20,986 bases of DNA from JANYBT01 sp038211475 (GTDB taxonomy: Bacteria; Acidobacteriota; Terriglobia; Terriglobales; Acidobacteriaceae). Both the position numbers and the translations under genes were made by a program. Where the stretch lies: assembly GCA_038211475.1 (NCBI GenBank), contig JBBQVN010000056.1:1-20986 (forward strand), written 5' to 3'. Shown in pieces: positions 8,906-14,397 of this stretch. Position 1 is the stretch's first letter. Each line of letters begins with the position of its first letter. Under the pieces are notes generated by a model. The model was not told the origin of the DNA. It did no database searches and saw nothing but the letters and a program-made list of their open reading frames with translations.

Positions 8906-8949
8906 TTGCCGTGACAGGCAAGGCCCGATATAATTAACTGGTTAGTTAA
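8906..8949 (+). promoter_or_regulatory. Promoter with two inverted repeats upstream of 9019 gene
   Basis: TTGCCG (8906-8911), a 17-bp spacer and a perfect TATAAT (8929-8934) form a good sigma-70-type promoter. Two perfect dyads overlap it: CTTGCC/GGCAAG (8905-8922) across the -35 and spacer, and TTAACTGGTTAGTTAA (8934-8949) across the expected start site. The second resembles operators of TetR-type repressors. No TetR gene is seen in the element, so the regulator may be the element's winged-helix protein or a host factor. Confidence 0.6.
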
Positions 8950-9018
8950 ACGAGAACGCGACCCGCTTGACTTGTCGCATTGCGGGGAGCACAATTGCAG
9001 GCTCGAAGAGGTGACGCG

Positions 9019-9369
9019 ATGAAATCTCCTGTTGTCGTTTCAGTAGTGTACTTGTTCTTGCTTGCCGCGATGGGTCATGCTCAACAGCCGTCCACGGTTT
9101 CAGTGTCCGCTAAAACTACAACCGTGCGAATCGCTGCGCCGGATGAGCTTGTCAATATCAATGGGAAGGCAATGCGGGTTGCTGAGATTGCGGCAATCCT
9201 CTCTTCAAATACCTTATTGGAACTGCATCCCCGTATCCCGGAGAAGCAAAGGTTCTCAAGTTTTCCGCGAACTCTGCCAGAATCGAAAGGGCGTTCAGAT
9301 TTACCCCGGACTGCCCCTGAACAGAAGGACCAACCGTCAGTGCAGCCCCAAAAGCATTTAAGTGATTAA
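9019..9369 (+). CDS. Small secreted protein, unknown function (transposon cargo)
   Basis: A 116-residue protein with a signal peptide (MKSPVVVSVVYLFLLAAMGHAQ, cleavage likely after AQ at 22) and a short mature domain that includes TTTVRIAAPDELVNINGKAM, followed by a Pro/Gln/Arg-rich tail. The ATG at 9019 has a GAGGTG ribosome site 6-7 nt upstream; a longer reading from a TTG at 8980 would bury the signal peptide and is less likely. A strong promoter with operators lies at 8906-8949. Its last 212 bp overlap the end of the protease gene on the other strand, which is unusual. I do not recognise the family; a role with the secreted protease is conceivable only from position. Confidence 0.6.
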   Translation: MKSPVVVSVVYLFLLAAMGHAQQPSTVSVSAKTTTVRIAAPDELVNINGKAMRVAEIAAILSSNTLLELHPRIPEKQRFSSFPRTLPESKGRSDLPRTAPEQKDQPSVQPQKHLSD

Positions 9370-10099
9370 GCTGAATTAAGAAATCTATGGTAGTTGTTGA
9401 AGAGCCAGCCAAGGTGACAATTGCGACAACTTGGTTTTCGGCGTCGAGTACAGGCGACCCCGAAAGACCGGGTGACATTGGCATTTGCACCTGTACAAAC
9501 TCGTTGGACGGTTTTAGCAGTTGTTTGGTATCACTCGTGACCCCGACAATGCTATCCAGTTTTAGATGGTCATCGGTGCTAGCAATACCCTCATAAATTG
9601 ACAGCGACCCCCGCGCAAGCCCTGGAAACCCCATAGTGATCAGCGGCGTTCCGGGATTGATGCCAGACACCTTGGAGAGACGAAGCCAGTCCTGGGTGTG
9701 GATTCCGGTCCGTAATACTGCCAAGTCTGCTCCCCATGTGTCTCCATTAATCTCTACACTGCTACTTGGAACGGTTGTTGCTTTTCCAGTGCAGTCGGTA
9801 ATGGTGAATTCACTTGGCATATTGATTCCAGCCTCGCTAGCAGTCTTAAACGTGCGGTCGCCCAGAACATGAGATGCAGTAGCGACATCCCCATCTGAGC
9901 TGATAAATGATCCAGTTCCCGACGAACCGGGACGACTGATCAAAACGAGCGTACATTTCAGGGCAGCGAATCGCTGGCTGTAGTTTTCGGCACGGCTATG
10001 CTTCACGTGGGCATAGTTGGATTCATGCTTCGGTGGATTAACTTGAGCTGTCGCTGTTCCGCACAATATTGCAACGACGAACAGGCATTTGTTGGTCAT
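9158..10099 (-). CDS. Secreted trypsin-like (S1/HtrA-type) serine protease (transposon cargo)
   Basis: A 313-residue protein with a signal peptide (MTNKCLFVVAILCGTATAQ, cleavage near residue 19) and a chymotrypsin-fold protease domain. The catalytic triad is visible: His77 in TASHVLG, Asp125 in GADLAVL and Ser214 in GLSGSPVLD. No PDZ domain follows; after about residue 243 the protein continues for 70 residues that lie opposite the 9019-9369 gene and look unlike the protease domain, perhaps a tail gained by loss of an earlier stop. An AAAGGAT ribosome-like site precedes the ATG. The unusual tRNA ends 31 bp upstream on the same strand, so both may share a transcript. The gene contains three AUA codons (residues 11, 238 and 295), the codon matching that tRNA's anticodon. 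The protease would act in the periplasm or outside the cell; its substrate is unknown. Confidence 0.85.
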   Translation of the reverse strand: MTNKCLFVVAILCGTATAQVNPPKHESNYAHVKHSRAENYSQRFAALKCTLVLISRPGSSGTGSFISSDGDVATASHVLGDRTFKTASEAGINMPSEFTITDCTGKATTVPSSSVEINGDTWGADLAVLRTGIHTQDWLRLSKVSGINPGTPLITMGFPGLARGSLSIYEGIASTDDHLKLDSIVGVTSDTKQLLKPSNEFVQVQMPMSPGLSGSPVLDAENQVVAIVTLAGSSTTTIDFLIQLNHLNAFGAALTVGPSVQGQSGVNLNALSILAEFAENLRTFASPGYGDAVPIRYLKRGLPQSQQPALPSH

Positions 10100-10130
10100 G
10101 TTCTATCCTTTCCGCTTTTGTTATAATGAC

Positions 10131-10213
10131 GGAGGGCGGGGGGATCGGACCCCGTTCCGATTAAGGAACTCCCGCGTATAAGGCGGGTTCTAGCGGCCAG
10201 CTAGTCGCCCTCC
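10131..10213 (-). tRNA. Unusual 8/4 'allo-tRNA', long variable arm, anticodon UAU, G discriminator (transposon cargo)
   Basis: Read on the minus strand from 10213, the 83 bases fold without leftovers: acceptor GGAGGGCG/CGCCCTCC (8 bp), one linking A, D stem CTAGC/GCTAG with loop TGGCC, two A, anticodon stem CCCGC/GCGGG with loop CTTATAC (anticodon UAU), variable arm GTTCC/GGAAC with loop TTAATC, T stem GGGG/CCCC (4 bp) with loop TCCGATC. The base after the acceptor (10130) is G as discriminator; no CCA is encoded. The 8+4 acceptor branch replaces the normal 7+5. Such tRNAs were described in Acidobacteria as possible missense or nonsense suppressors or regulatory RNAs. A long variable arm with G73 are serine-identity features, while UAU would read the Ile codon AUA. 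T55 is replaced by C. A possible promoter is TTGGGT (10318-10323), 17 bp, AATAAT (10295-10300), minus strand. Charging is inferred. Confidence 0.8.
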
Positions 10214-10225
10214 GGTTGGGGCACT

Positions 10226-10246
10226 GAAAAACAAGGTGGGTCCACC
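10226..10246 (-). terminator. Possible weak terminator or pause hairpin between winged-helix gene and tRNA
   Basis: On the minus strand a short GGTG/CACC hairpin (10246-10235) is followed by TTGTTTTTC. The stem is very short, so it may only attenuate read-through from the winged-helix gene towards the tRNA and protease. Confidence 0.3.
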
Positions 10247-10389
10247 ACGGCTCGATTCGCGTCCCGCTCAAGAGATTGCGAATTGGGCCTTCGTATTATT
10301 GCCGGGAATCACGGTGTACCCAAGATGAATCCGGCTATACGTATCCTCATGTTGCGGGGCCTCTTCCCTTTGAAAAAGTCGTAAGATTC

Positions 10390-10743
10390 TCACAGTGTTG
10401 GATTTTCCTCAACGAGAGCCCACAGTCCTTTTCCGAGCCCCTGGAACGTGTTTTTATCGTTCAAAACAAATGCGACCGTTCCGGTGGGAATCTCCAACTG
10501 TGTGGCAATGTCTTTGCGTTTTTTGGGGCCGTGTTCTTTGAGGAAAGCAACTACCTGCTGTTGACGGGTAAATTTTCCAGAGATCTCTGGAAGCTGAAGC
10601 TGGCGCGTAGCAGATTCTGCTTTGCGTAATGTCGGAGGTGATTCAATACCGAATTCCTGAGCTAGTGTAGTGCGCAGCTTTACGAGTGAGGAGATTCGCT
10701 CATCAATCAGCTCGATAGTTTTCTTAATCTCGGGATGAATCAT
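10390..10743 (-). CDS. Small winged-helix DNA-binding protein with N-terminal coiled coil (transposon cargo)
   Basis: A 117-residue protein. Residues 1-35 form an amphipathic, probably coiled-coil helix (IKKTIELIDERISSLVKLR). Residues 58-112 look like a winged helix: RQQQVVAFLKEHGPKKRKDI, then a turn and recognition helix (ATQLEIPTGTVAFVLND), then a wing (GLGKGLWAL). A GAGGGAG ribosome site lies 7 nt before the ATG. It is divergent from a predicted small RNA, and their shared promoter region has two perfect dyads, so it is probably a dimeric regulator of itself and of the small RNA. On its own strand it precedes the tRNA and the protease and could be co-transcribed with them. The exact family is not recognised. 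Confidence 0.72.
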   Translation of the reverse strand: MIHPEIKKTIELIDERISSLVKLRTTLAQEFGIESPPTLRKAESATRQLQLPEISGKFTRQQQVVAFLKEHGPKKRKDIATQLEIPTGTVAFVLNDKNTFQGLGKGLWALVEENPTL

Positions 10744-10764
10744 TTATGTACTCCCTCATTTTTT

Positions 10765-10796
10765 ACTTGACAAGTTTTATGTAATATGCGATATTA
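10765..10796 (+). promoter_or_regulatory. Divergent promoter region with two perfect dyads
   Basis: Plus-strand promoter elements are TTGACA (10767-10772) and GATATT (10790-10795) with a 17-bp spacer. ACTTGACAAGT (10765-10775) is a perfect dyad over the -35, and TAATATGCGATATTA (10782-10796) is a perfect 6+3+6 dyad over the -10. The start of the winged-helix gene is only 22 bp away on the other strand, so a bound regulator would block both directions. Confidence 0.6.
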
Positions 10797-10801
10797 AACA
10801 C

Positions 10802-10916
10802 ACAACGGCCCTTGGTGAGATTTACGAATTCTCGCCAGCCCGATTTGCAAGATCGGGAAAAGCCACATGTTAAAGCAATTCTGGCAGCCTTCTAGTTTCA
10901 GCTAGAGGGCTGTTTT
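10802..10916 (+). ncRNA. Candidate three-hairpin small RNA (transposon cargo)
   Basis: A predicted transcript of about 115 nt starts 7 bp after the -10 at 10790-10795 and ends at a Rho-independent terminator. Hairpin 1 is TGGTGAGA/TCTCGCCA (10813-10837, one G-U pair), hairpin 2 is CCCGAT/ATCGGG (10839-10857) and hairpin 3 is the terminator. About 28 nt between hairpins 2 and 3 appear unpaired and could be a pairing site. No ORF with a ribosome site is present. It matches no RNA family I can name. It might instead be an attenuator leader for the small ORF at 11038. It is not tRNA-like. Confidence 0.5.
10885..10916 (+). terminator. Rho-independent terminator of candidate small RNA
   Basis: AGCCTTCTAG (10886-10895) pairs with CTAGAGGGCT (10902-10911) around a six-base loop, with one G-U pair and an extra closing C-G. 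GTTTTACTT follows. This is a strong stem with a fair T tract. Confidence 0.7.
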
Positions 10917-11037
10917 ACTTGTTCAATTTCATTTTGAATTGTACTACAACCGCTTGGGCCTGTCAAGCATTATGCGAAAGATGGCATGGACGGAGAATAC
11001 CAATCACTTGAGGATGGCTCCTAGGAGCGCAACACAG

Positions 11038-11196
11038 ATGGCAAAGGCAGACAAGGCACAATTCGACGCGGTGCTCTCCGTCATGATCTCAACGCCGCCC
11101 AAGAAGACGGCGGAGATAAAGGCTCCCAAGACTACTCGGTCAACTTCGCGAACGGCAAAGGCCCGACCGCGCAAAGCCGCTTCACGGTCTCTATGA
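11038..11196 (+). CDS. Small basic protein, hypothetical
   Basis: A possible 52-residue protein beginning MAKADKAQFDAVLSVM, followed by a Pro/Lys/Arg/Thr-rich basic tail. An AGGAG lies 10 nt before the ATG at 11038; in-frame starts at 11014 and 10939 lack a suitable site. The last 65 bp lie opposite the end of the transposase gene. Small proteins opening with a similar ADxxxFDxVL helix and a basic tail seem familiar to me as bacterial hypotheticals, but I cannot name a family. It may be expressed by read-through past the small-RNA terminator. It might be an accessory nucleic-acid-binding protein, or not a gene at all. Confidence 0.45.
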   Translation: MAKADKAQFDAVLSVMISTPPKKTAEIKAPKTTRSTSRTAKARPRKAASRSL

Positions 11197-12085
11197 AGGG
11201 GTCCGCATCGTGGCGGCGGTTAAAGCGGTATTCAAACTCGTTCAGGTAGCGATGCAAGTGCTTGGCTGACAGCTTGTGGAATTGGCCTATCACGCCGCGC
11301 TTGATGAGCGAGAACGCTGATTCGATTGAGTTCGTTGTCACATCCCCTCGGGCGTACTCGCGAATTATATGGTTCACGGTCTCGTGCGTAGCCTTGTGCC
11401 CTGCCAGTGCGAAGGGGTAAGAAACGTGCTGGTCTGTCATGATGCGCTCTGCATCGTTGCTGATGTGAGCGGTCACAAACCCCTTGATTGTGGCGACCTT
11501 GGAATTGGCAACATGGCGCAACCGCAGCTCCCCGCCACGCTCAACAGCGCCCATGACGGTCTGCTTCATTTGCTTTCCGTACCAAACGCCTTTGCCCTTC
11601 TGCTTGCCGCCGATGTAGGTCTCGTCCACTTCGATTGTTCCGCTCAGAGGCTTGGGATTGGCTTCGCGCATGGCCTCACGGATGCGGTGATTCAAGTACC
11701 ACGCCGTCTTGTAGCCACCGATCCCCAGGTCGCGCTGTAGCTGCGCCGCGCTGATTCCCTTCTTGGCGTTCAGGATGAGGGTGATAGCGTGGAACCAAAC
11801 TATTAACGGTAGATGTGAGTCAGCAAACAACGTGCCGGACGTGGACGAGAACTGTTGGCGGCAATCCGCGTTCAGGCAGATGTAGAACCAGTTCCGGCGA
11901 TTGGCTTTGTTTGGGTCGCGAGTCACAGAGCGCCGCTTCTTTGGCTCTGGACGCTGATAGCGCGTAACGTTGGCATCTCCGCAAGTAGGGCAGCGGCGAA
12001 TCCCATCGGGCCAGCGCATCTTTTCGACGTACTCCAAACACTGTTCTTCGGTAGCGAACTTTATGTTAATCTCGCGAATGTTCAT
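11132..12085 (-). CDS. IS1595-family (ISXO2-like) transposase
   Basis: A 317-residue transposase. It begins with a zinc-ribbon (CPTC at 32-35 and CLNADC at 70-75), followed by a helical region and a DDE/DDN-type catalytic core: Asp154 in EVDETYIGG, Asp218 in IMTDQH, and NSIESAFSLIKRG (Asn252, Glu255, Lys262). The core ends with the HLHRYLNEFEYRFNRR signature of this family. Length and intact motifs suggest an active enzyme. The ATG at 12083-12085 lies just inside the right end. TTGACA within the right inverted repeat (12118-12123) and TAATCT 17 bp on (12095-12100, preceded by TGC) form a likely promoter, giving a nearly leaderless mRNA. Four AUA codons are present (residues 8, 95, 240 and 266), matching the anticodon of the element's tRNA. 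Confidence 0.95.
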   Translation of the reverse strand: MNIREINIKFATEEQCLEYVEKMRWPDGIRRCPTCGDANVTRYQRPEPKKRRSVTRDPNKANRRNWFYICLNADCRQQFSSTSGTLFADSHLPLIVWFHAITLILNAKKGISAAQLQRDLGIGGYKTAWYLNHRIREAMREANPKPLSGTIEVDETYIGGKQKGKGVWYGKQMKQTVMGAVERGGELRLRHVANSKVATIKGFVTAHISNDAERIMTDQHVSYPFALAGHKATHETVNHIIREYARGDVTTNSIESAFSLIKRGVIGQFHKLSAKHLHRYLNEFEYRFNRRHDADPFIETVKRLCAVGPLPFAKLTE

Positions 12086-12094
12086 GACTTAGAC

Positions 12095-12123
12095 AGATTA
12101 GCAAAAACCCTGCTTTGTGTCAA
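12095..12123 (-). promoter_or_regulatory. Transposase promoter with -35 inside the right inverted repeat
   Basis: On the minus strand the repeat supplies a consensus TTGACA (12118-12123). A 17-bp spacer leads to TAATCT (12095-12100), preceded by TG one base upstream as in extended -10 promoters. The start site would fall only a few bases before the ATG at 12085. Confidence 0.5.
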
Positions 12124-12136
12124 GTGAATAATCGCG
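12115..12136 (-). repeat. Right terminal inverted repeat
   Basis: The reverse complement matches the left end at 20 of 22 positions, differing only at the second and third bases. Confidence 0.95.
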
Positions 12137-12144
12137 ATTTCTTA
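12137..12144. repeat. Target-site duplication, right copy
   Basis: ATTTCTTA immediately after the element, identical to 8258-8265. Only one copy belongs to the uninterrupted kinase gene. Confidence 0.95.
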
Positions 12145-13350
12145 TTCTTTGCTACCAATCACTCGGGCGGATCGGACCAGGGCGTTTATCTCGGTTCCCT
12201 CGTCGATGGGTCCTATAAGCGCGTGCTTGATGCGGATTCCGACGCTCAGTATGCGTCCGGATATCTGCTCTACCATCTTCAATCGTCGTTGCTGGCCCAG
12301 AAGTTCGACCCGGTCGCGGGCACGTTGTCCGGCGAGGCAGTGCCAGTCGCAAACTCGGTTGAATTTGATTCCGGCACCTGGCACACCTCGTTCGCTGCCA
12401 GCCAGAACGGCTTGCTGGTCTACGAACCCGGCTCCACGGCCCTCGGCATCGATCTTCTGTGGCAAGACCGCAGCGGGAAAATTCTAGGTAAGGTGGCGGA
12501 ACGAGCCCCTTACAAAGGCAGCGGCCAGATCTCTCCTGATGGCAAACGCCTTGCCATCGCCGTGGGAGATCCTCAGGCGGACATCTGGGTGTTTGACCTG
12601 GCGAGCGGCTCGCGCACCCGCCTCACTTTTGGCGGCGCCACGCATCTGGAACCCTCCTGGTCGGCGGACGGACAGCGGGTGGTTTATACCAAACAGACCG
12701 GGGCCACCGTCGCCACGGGAACCTCTCTTTGCGCCCGTTTCGCCAACGGAAGCGGCCAGGAAGAAACATTAATGCAGAGTGGTTCTGGCGGACAATTTTT
12801 CTCCCAAGTCACTCCACAGTGGTCCCCGGATGGTCGCTACCTCCTTCACCTGGAGCAGTCGGGTCCCTCCGGAGCTGGCATCTGGGCCCTTCCTATGACG
12901 GGCGACAAGAAGCCGATTTCAATTCTGCAATCACCATCTCCCCAGGCCAGAATTGTTCAGTATCGCCTCTCTCCCAACGGCCGCTGGCTTGCCTATAGCT
13001 CCACCGAATCGGGACGGGAGGAAATCTATGTCACTCATTTCCCCAGCGGTGGGGGACGATGGCAAGTGTCGCAAAGTGGCGGCACGTTTCCGGCTTGGCG
13101 GAGCGACAACAAAGAATTGTATTTCTACGGGTTGGACGTGACGTTTAATGCTGTTACCGTCAACCCAACCAGTGAAGAGTTTTCCATGGATCCGCCGCAC
13201 GTCATTTCTCGGATCGCCTACCTGGCGCCGCTGGGAGTCCCCTACACTCCTGCTTCAGACGGAAAGCGCTTTGTCGTCGCCACCTACCCAGAGGGCTTGT
13301 CGTCGCCCCTGGTGTTAGTGACGAACTGGAACACTGACTTCAAGAAATAA
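12145..13350 (+). pseudogene. Ser/Thr protein kinase 2, C-terminal propeller fragment
   Basis: This is the remaining 401 codons of the interrupted kinase. It continues the same frame directly after residue 508 of the N-terminal part (HFL joined to FFATNHSGG). TolB/WD40-like blades are visible: ISPDGKRLAIAVGDPQADIW, PSWSADGQRVVYT, WSPDGRYLLHLE and LSPNGRWLAYSSTESGREEI. An open frame extends back to a TTG at 12115 inside the transposon end, but there is no ribosome site, signal peptide or anchor, so it is unlikely to make a useful protein. A weak hairpin with a T tract follows at 13412-13437. Confidence 0.9.
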
Positions 13351-13411
13351 CCGGGACTCAGCCTTTCTCCCACTGATTTGGGTCAATCATCAAGCCGCGC
13401 TCGACGTGCGG

Positions 13412-13437
13412 AAGGGGTGGGCGGCCCTTTTATTTTT
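13412..13437 (+). terminator. Possible terminator after kinase 2
   Basis: AAGGG (13412-13416) can pair with CCCTT (13425-13429), and TTATTTTT follows. The stem is short, so this is a tentative call; it lies just before the ArsR promoter. Confidence 0.4.
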
Positions 13438-13440
13438 CAC

Positions 13441-13469
13441 TTGACAATAATAAGTTGTTTATATAAGTT
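13441..13469 (+). promoter_or_regulatory. Promoter of the arsR-AHSA1 pair
   Basis: A perfect TTGACA (13441-13446) is followed by TATAAG (13462-13467, 15-bp spacer) or TAAGTT (13464-13469, 17 bp). The ATG at 13477 is about 7-9 bp beyond, so the mRNA is probably leaderless. AATAAGTT and ATATAAGTT within the spacer and -10 form a direct repeat that could bind the ArsR product. Confidence 0.6.
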
Positions 13470-13476
13470 TGTCGTT

Positions 13477-13824
13477 ATGGATGTGGAACGCAGCCTCGAT
13501 GCAGCTTTTTCTGCTTTGGCTGACCCTACACGCCGGGCGATTCTCGCACGCCTGGCCCTGGGCGAGGCTACTGTCACCGAGTTGGCGGAACCCTTCGCCA
13601 TGACCCAACCAGCTATCTCCCAGCATCTCAAGGTGCTCGAAGCGGCCGGCCTTATCGTCCCGCGAGTCCAGGGGACCCGGCGCCCCCGTCGTCTTGTCAA
13701 GGCAGGTATTCAAGGCATGGATCAATGGTTGGCCAGGATGCAAAAAGCGCTCGAGAAAAACTATGACCGGCTGGACCAGGTTCTGGCCACAGCCGAAGCA
13801 CACAAGAAAGGAAAAACACGATGA
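13477..13824 (+). CDS. ArsR-family (SdpR-like) transcriptional regulator
   Basis: A 115-residue winged-helix protein. Residues 5-25 (SLDAAFSALADPTRRAILARL) are the typical ArsR opening helix, and VTELAEPFAMTQPAISQHLKVLEAAGLI is the helix-turn-helix, followed by a wing. No CxC metal site is present, so it is of the non-metal, SdpR-like type. An in-frame opening from 13378 exists, but the ATG at 13477 sits directly after the promoter and starts at the normal family position. The stop overlaps the next start as ATGA, a tight two-gene operon. It probably represses its own operon. Confidence 0.9.
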   Translation: MDVERSLDAAFSALADPTRRAILARLALGEATVTELAEPFAMTQPAISQHLKVLEAAGLIVPRVQGTRRPRRLVKAGIQGMDQWLARMQKALEKNYDRLDQVLATAEAHKKGKTR

Positions 13825-14285
13825 GTAAGCTGACGCTGAAAACTGAAGGAGATACCCATCTGGTCGTAACCCGGCGCTTCGCCGCGCCTCCGGAAGCGGT
13901 CTACCGTGCGCACACCGATCCGGAACTGCTCCAGAAATGGCTGCTCGGGCCGGAAGGCTGGAGCATGCCCGTCTGCATTAATGAGGCGAGGCCGGGCGGA
14001 CGGATCCGTTACGAATGGACCAATGGCAAAGGCGGCGGATTCTACGTCACCGGCGAATTTCTGGAGCTGGACCCTTTCCGCAGGATGGTACATATCGAGC
14101 GGATGCACCTGCCAGACCCTACGCCGGACAACCATGTTGAAACCACGTTTGATGCCGACGGTATGGGAACCTTGATGACCATGCGTATGACGCTGCCCGA
14201 TGCTCAAACCCGGGCGGCTATGCTGGCAACAGGCATGGAGCACGGCATGGAAGCAAGTTACTCCCGCCTAGAAAGTATGCTCTAG
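13821..14285 (+). CDS. SRPBCC/AHSA1 (Aha1 C-terminal-like) domain protein
   Basis: A 154-residue START-like protein. VVTRRFAAPPEAVYRAHTDP is the standard AHSA1 opening, followed by ELLQKWLLGPEGW, PGGRIRYEW and GTLMTMRMTLPD strands, and it ends with a long C-terminal helix. It would form a helix-grip fold with a hydrophobic cavity. ArsR-AHSA1 pairs are common in bacteria, and the AHSA1 partner is thought to modulate or be controlled by the regulator; the ligand is unknown. The start ATG overlaps the arsR stop by 4 bp, so translation is coupled. Length is normal for the family. Confidence 0.9.
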   Translation: MSKLTLKTEGDTHLVVTRRFAAPPEAVYRAHTDPELLQKWLLGPEGWSMPVCINEARPGGRIRYEWTNGKGGGFYVTGEFLELDPFRRMVHIERMHLPDPTPDNHVETTFDADGMGTLMTMRMTLPDAQTRAAMLATGMEHGMEASYSRLESML

Positions 14286-14397
14286 GGGCGCAGACGGTGG
14301 GTGCCCGAGCCGCGTGCGACTTGACACCTACCGTCAACCAGAAACCGGAGACGCTTTTTCGCCGCCCGCTTTACCCGGCAATGGGATAATCACTGCT

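Larger units (their letters stand above)
8266..12136. mobile_element. IS1595-family transposon with passenger genes, inserted in kinase gene
   Basis: A 3,871-bp element with 22-bp terminal inverted repeats (20/22 identical), a perfect 8-bp target duplication and one ISXO2/IS1595-type transposase near its right end. IS1595 relatives are known to carry passenger genes. This one carries, left to right: a secreted protein (-), an internal copy of the left inverted repeat, a second secreted protein (+), a trypsin-like protease (-), an unusual tRNA (-), a winged-helix protein (-), a candidate small RNA (+) and a small basic ORF (+). The perfect duplication and the clean restoration of the kinase frame indicate a fairly recent insertion. 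Confidence 0.95.

Noticed and set aside
10131..10213. Reading the cloverleaf on the plus strand, or as a selenocysteine tRNA
   Set aside because: On the plus strand the extra arm precedes the anticodon arm, which is not a tRNA order. On the minus strand the anticodon is UAU, not UCA, and the T stem has 4 rather than 5 pairs, so it is not selC.
10276..10629. 117-codon plus-strand open frame opposite the winged-helix gene
   Set aside because: It has no ribosome site and no domain pattern, while the minus-strand frame has a good GAGGGAG site and a winged-helix pattern.
12115..13350. Independent gene starting in the transposon end
   Set aside because: It continues the interrupted kinase exactly after the target duplication, has no ribosome site or signal sequence, and its first ten codons are inverted repeat plus duplication.
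13436..13446. Solo transposon end remnant before arsR
   Set aside because: Only 11 bases (TTCACTTGACA) match the repeat core, and they form an ordinary -35; there are no flanking duplications.
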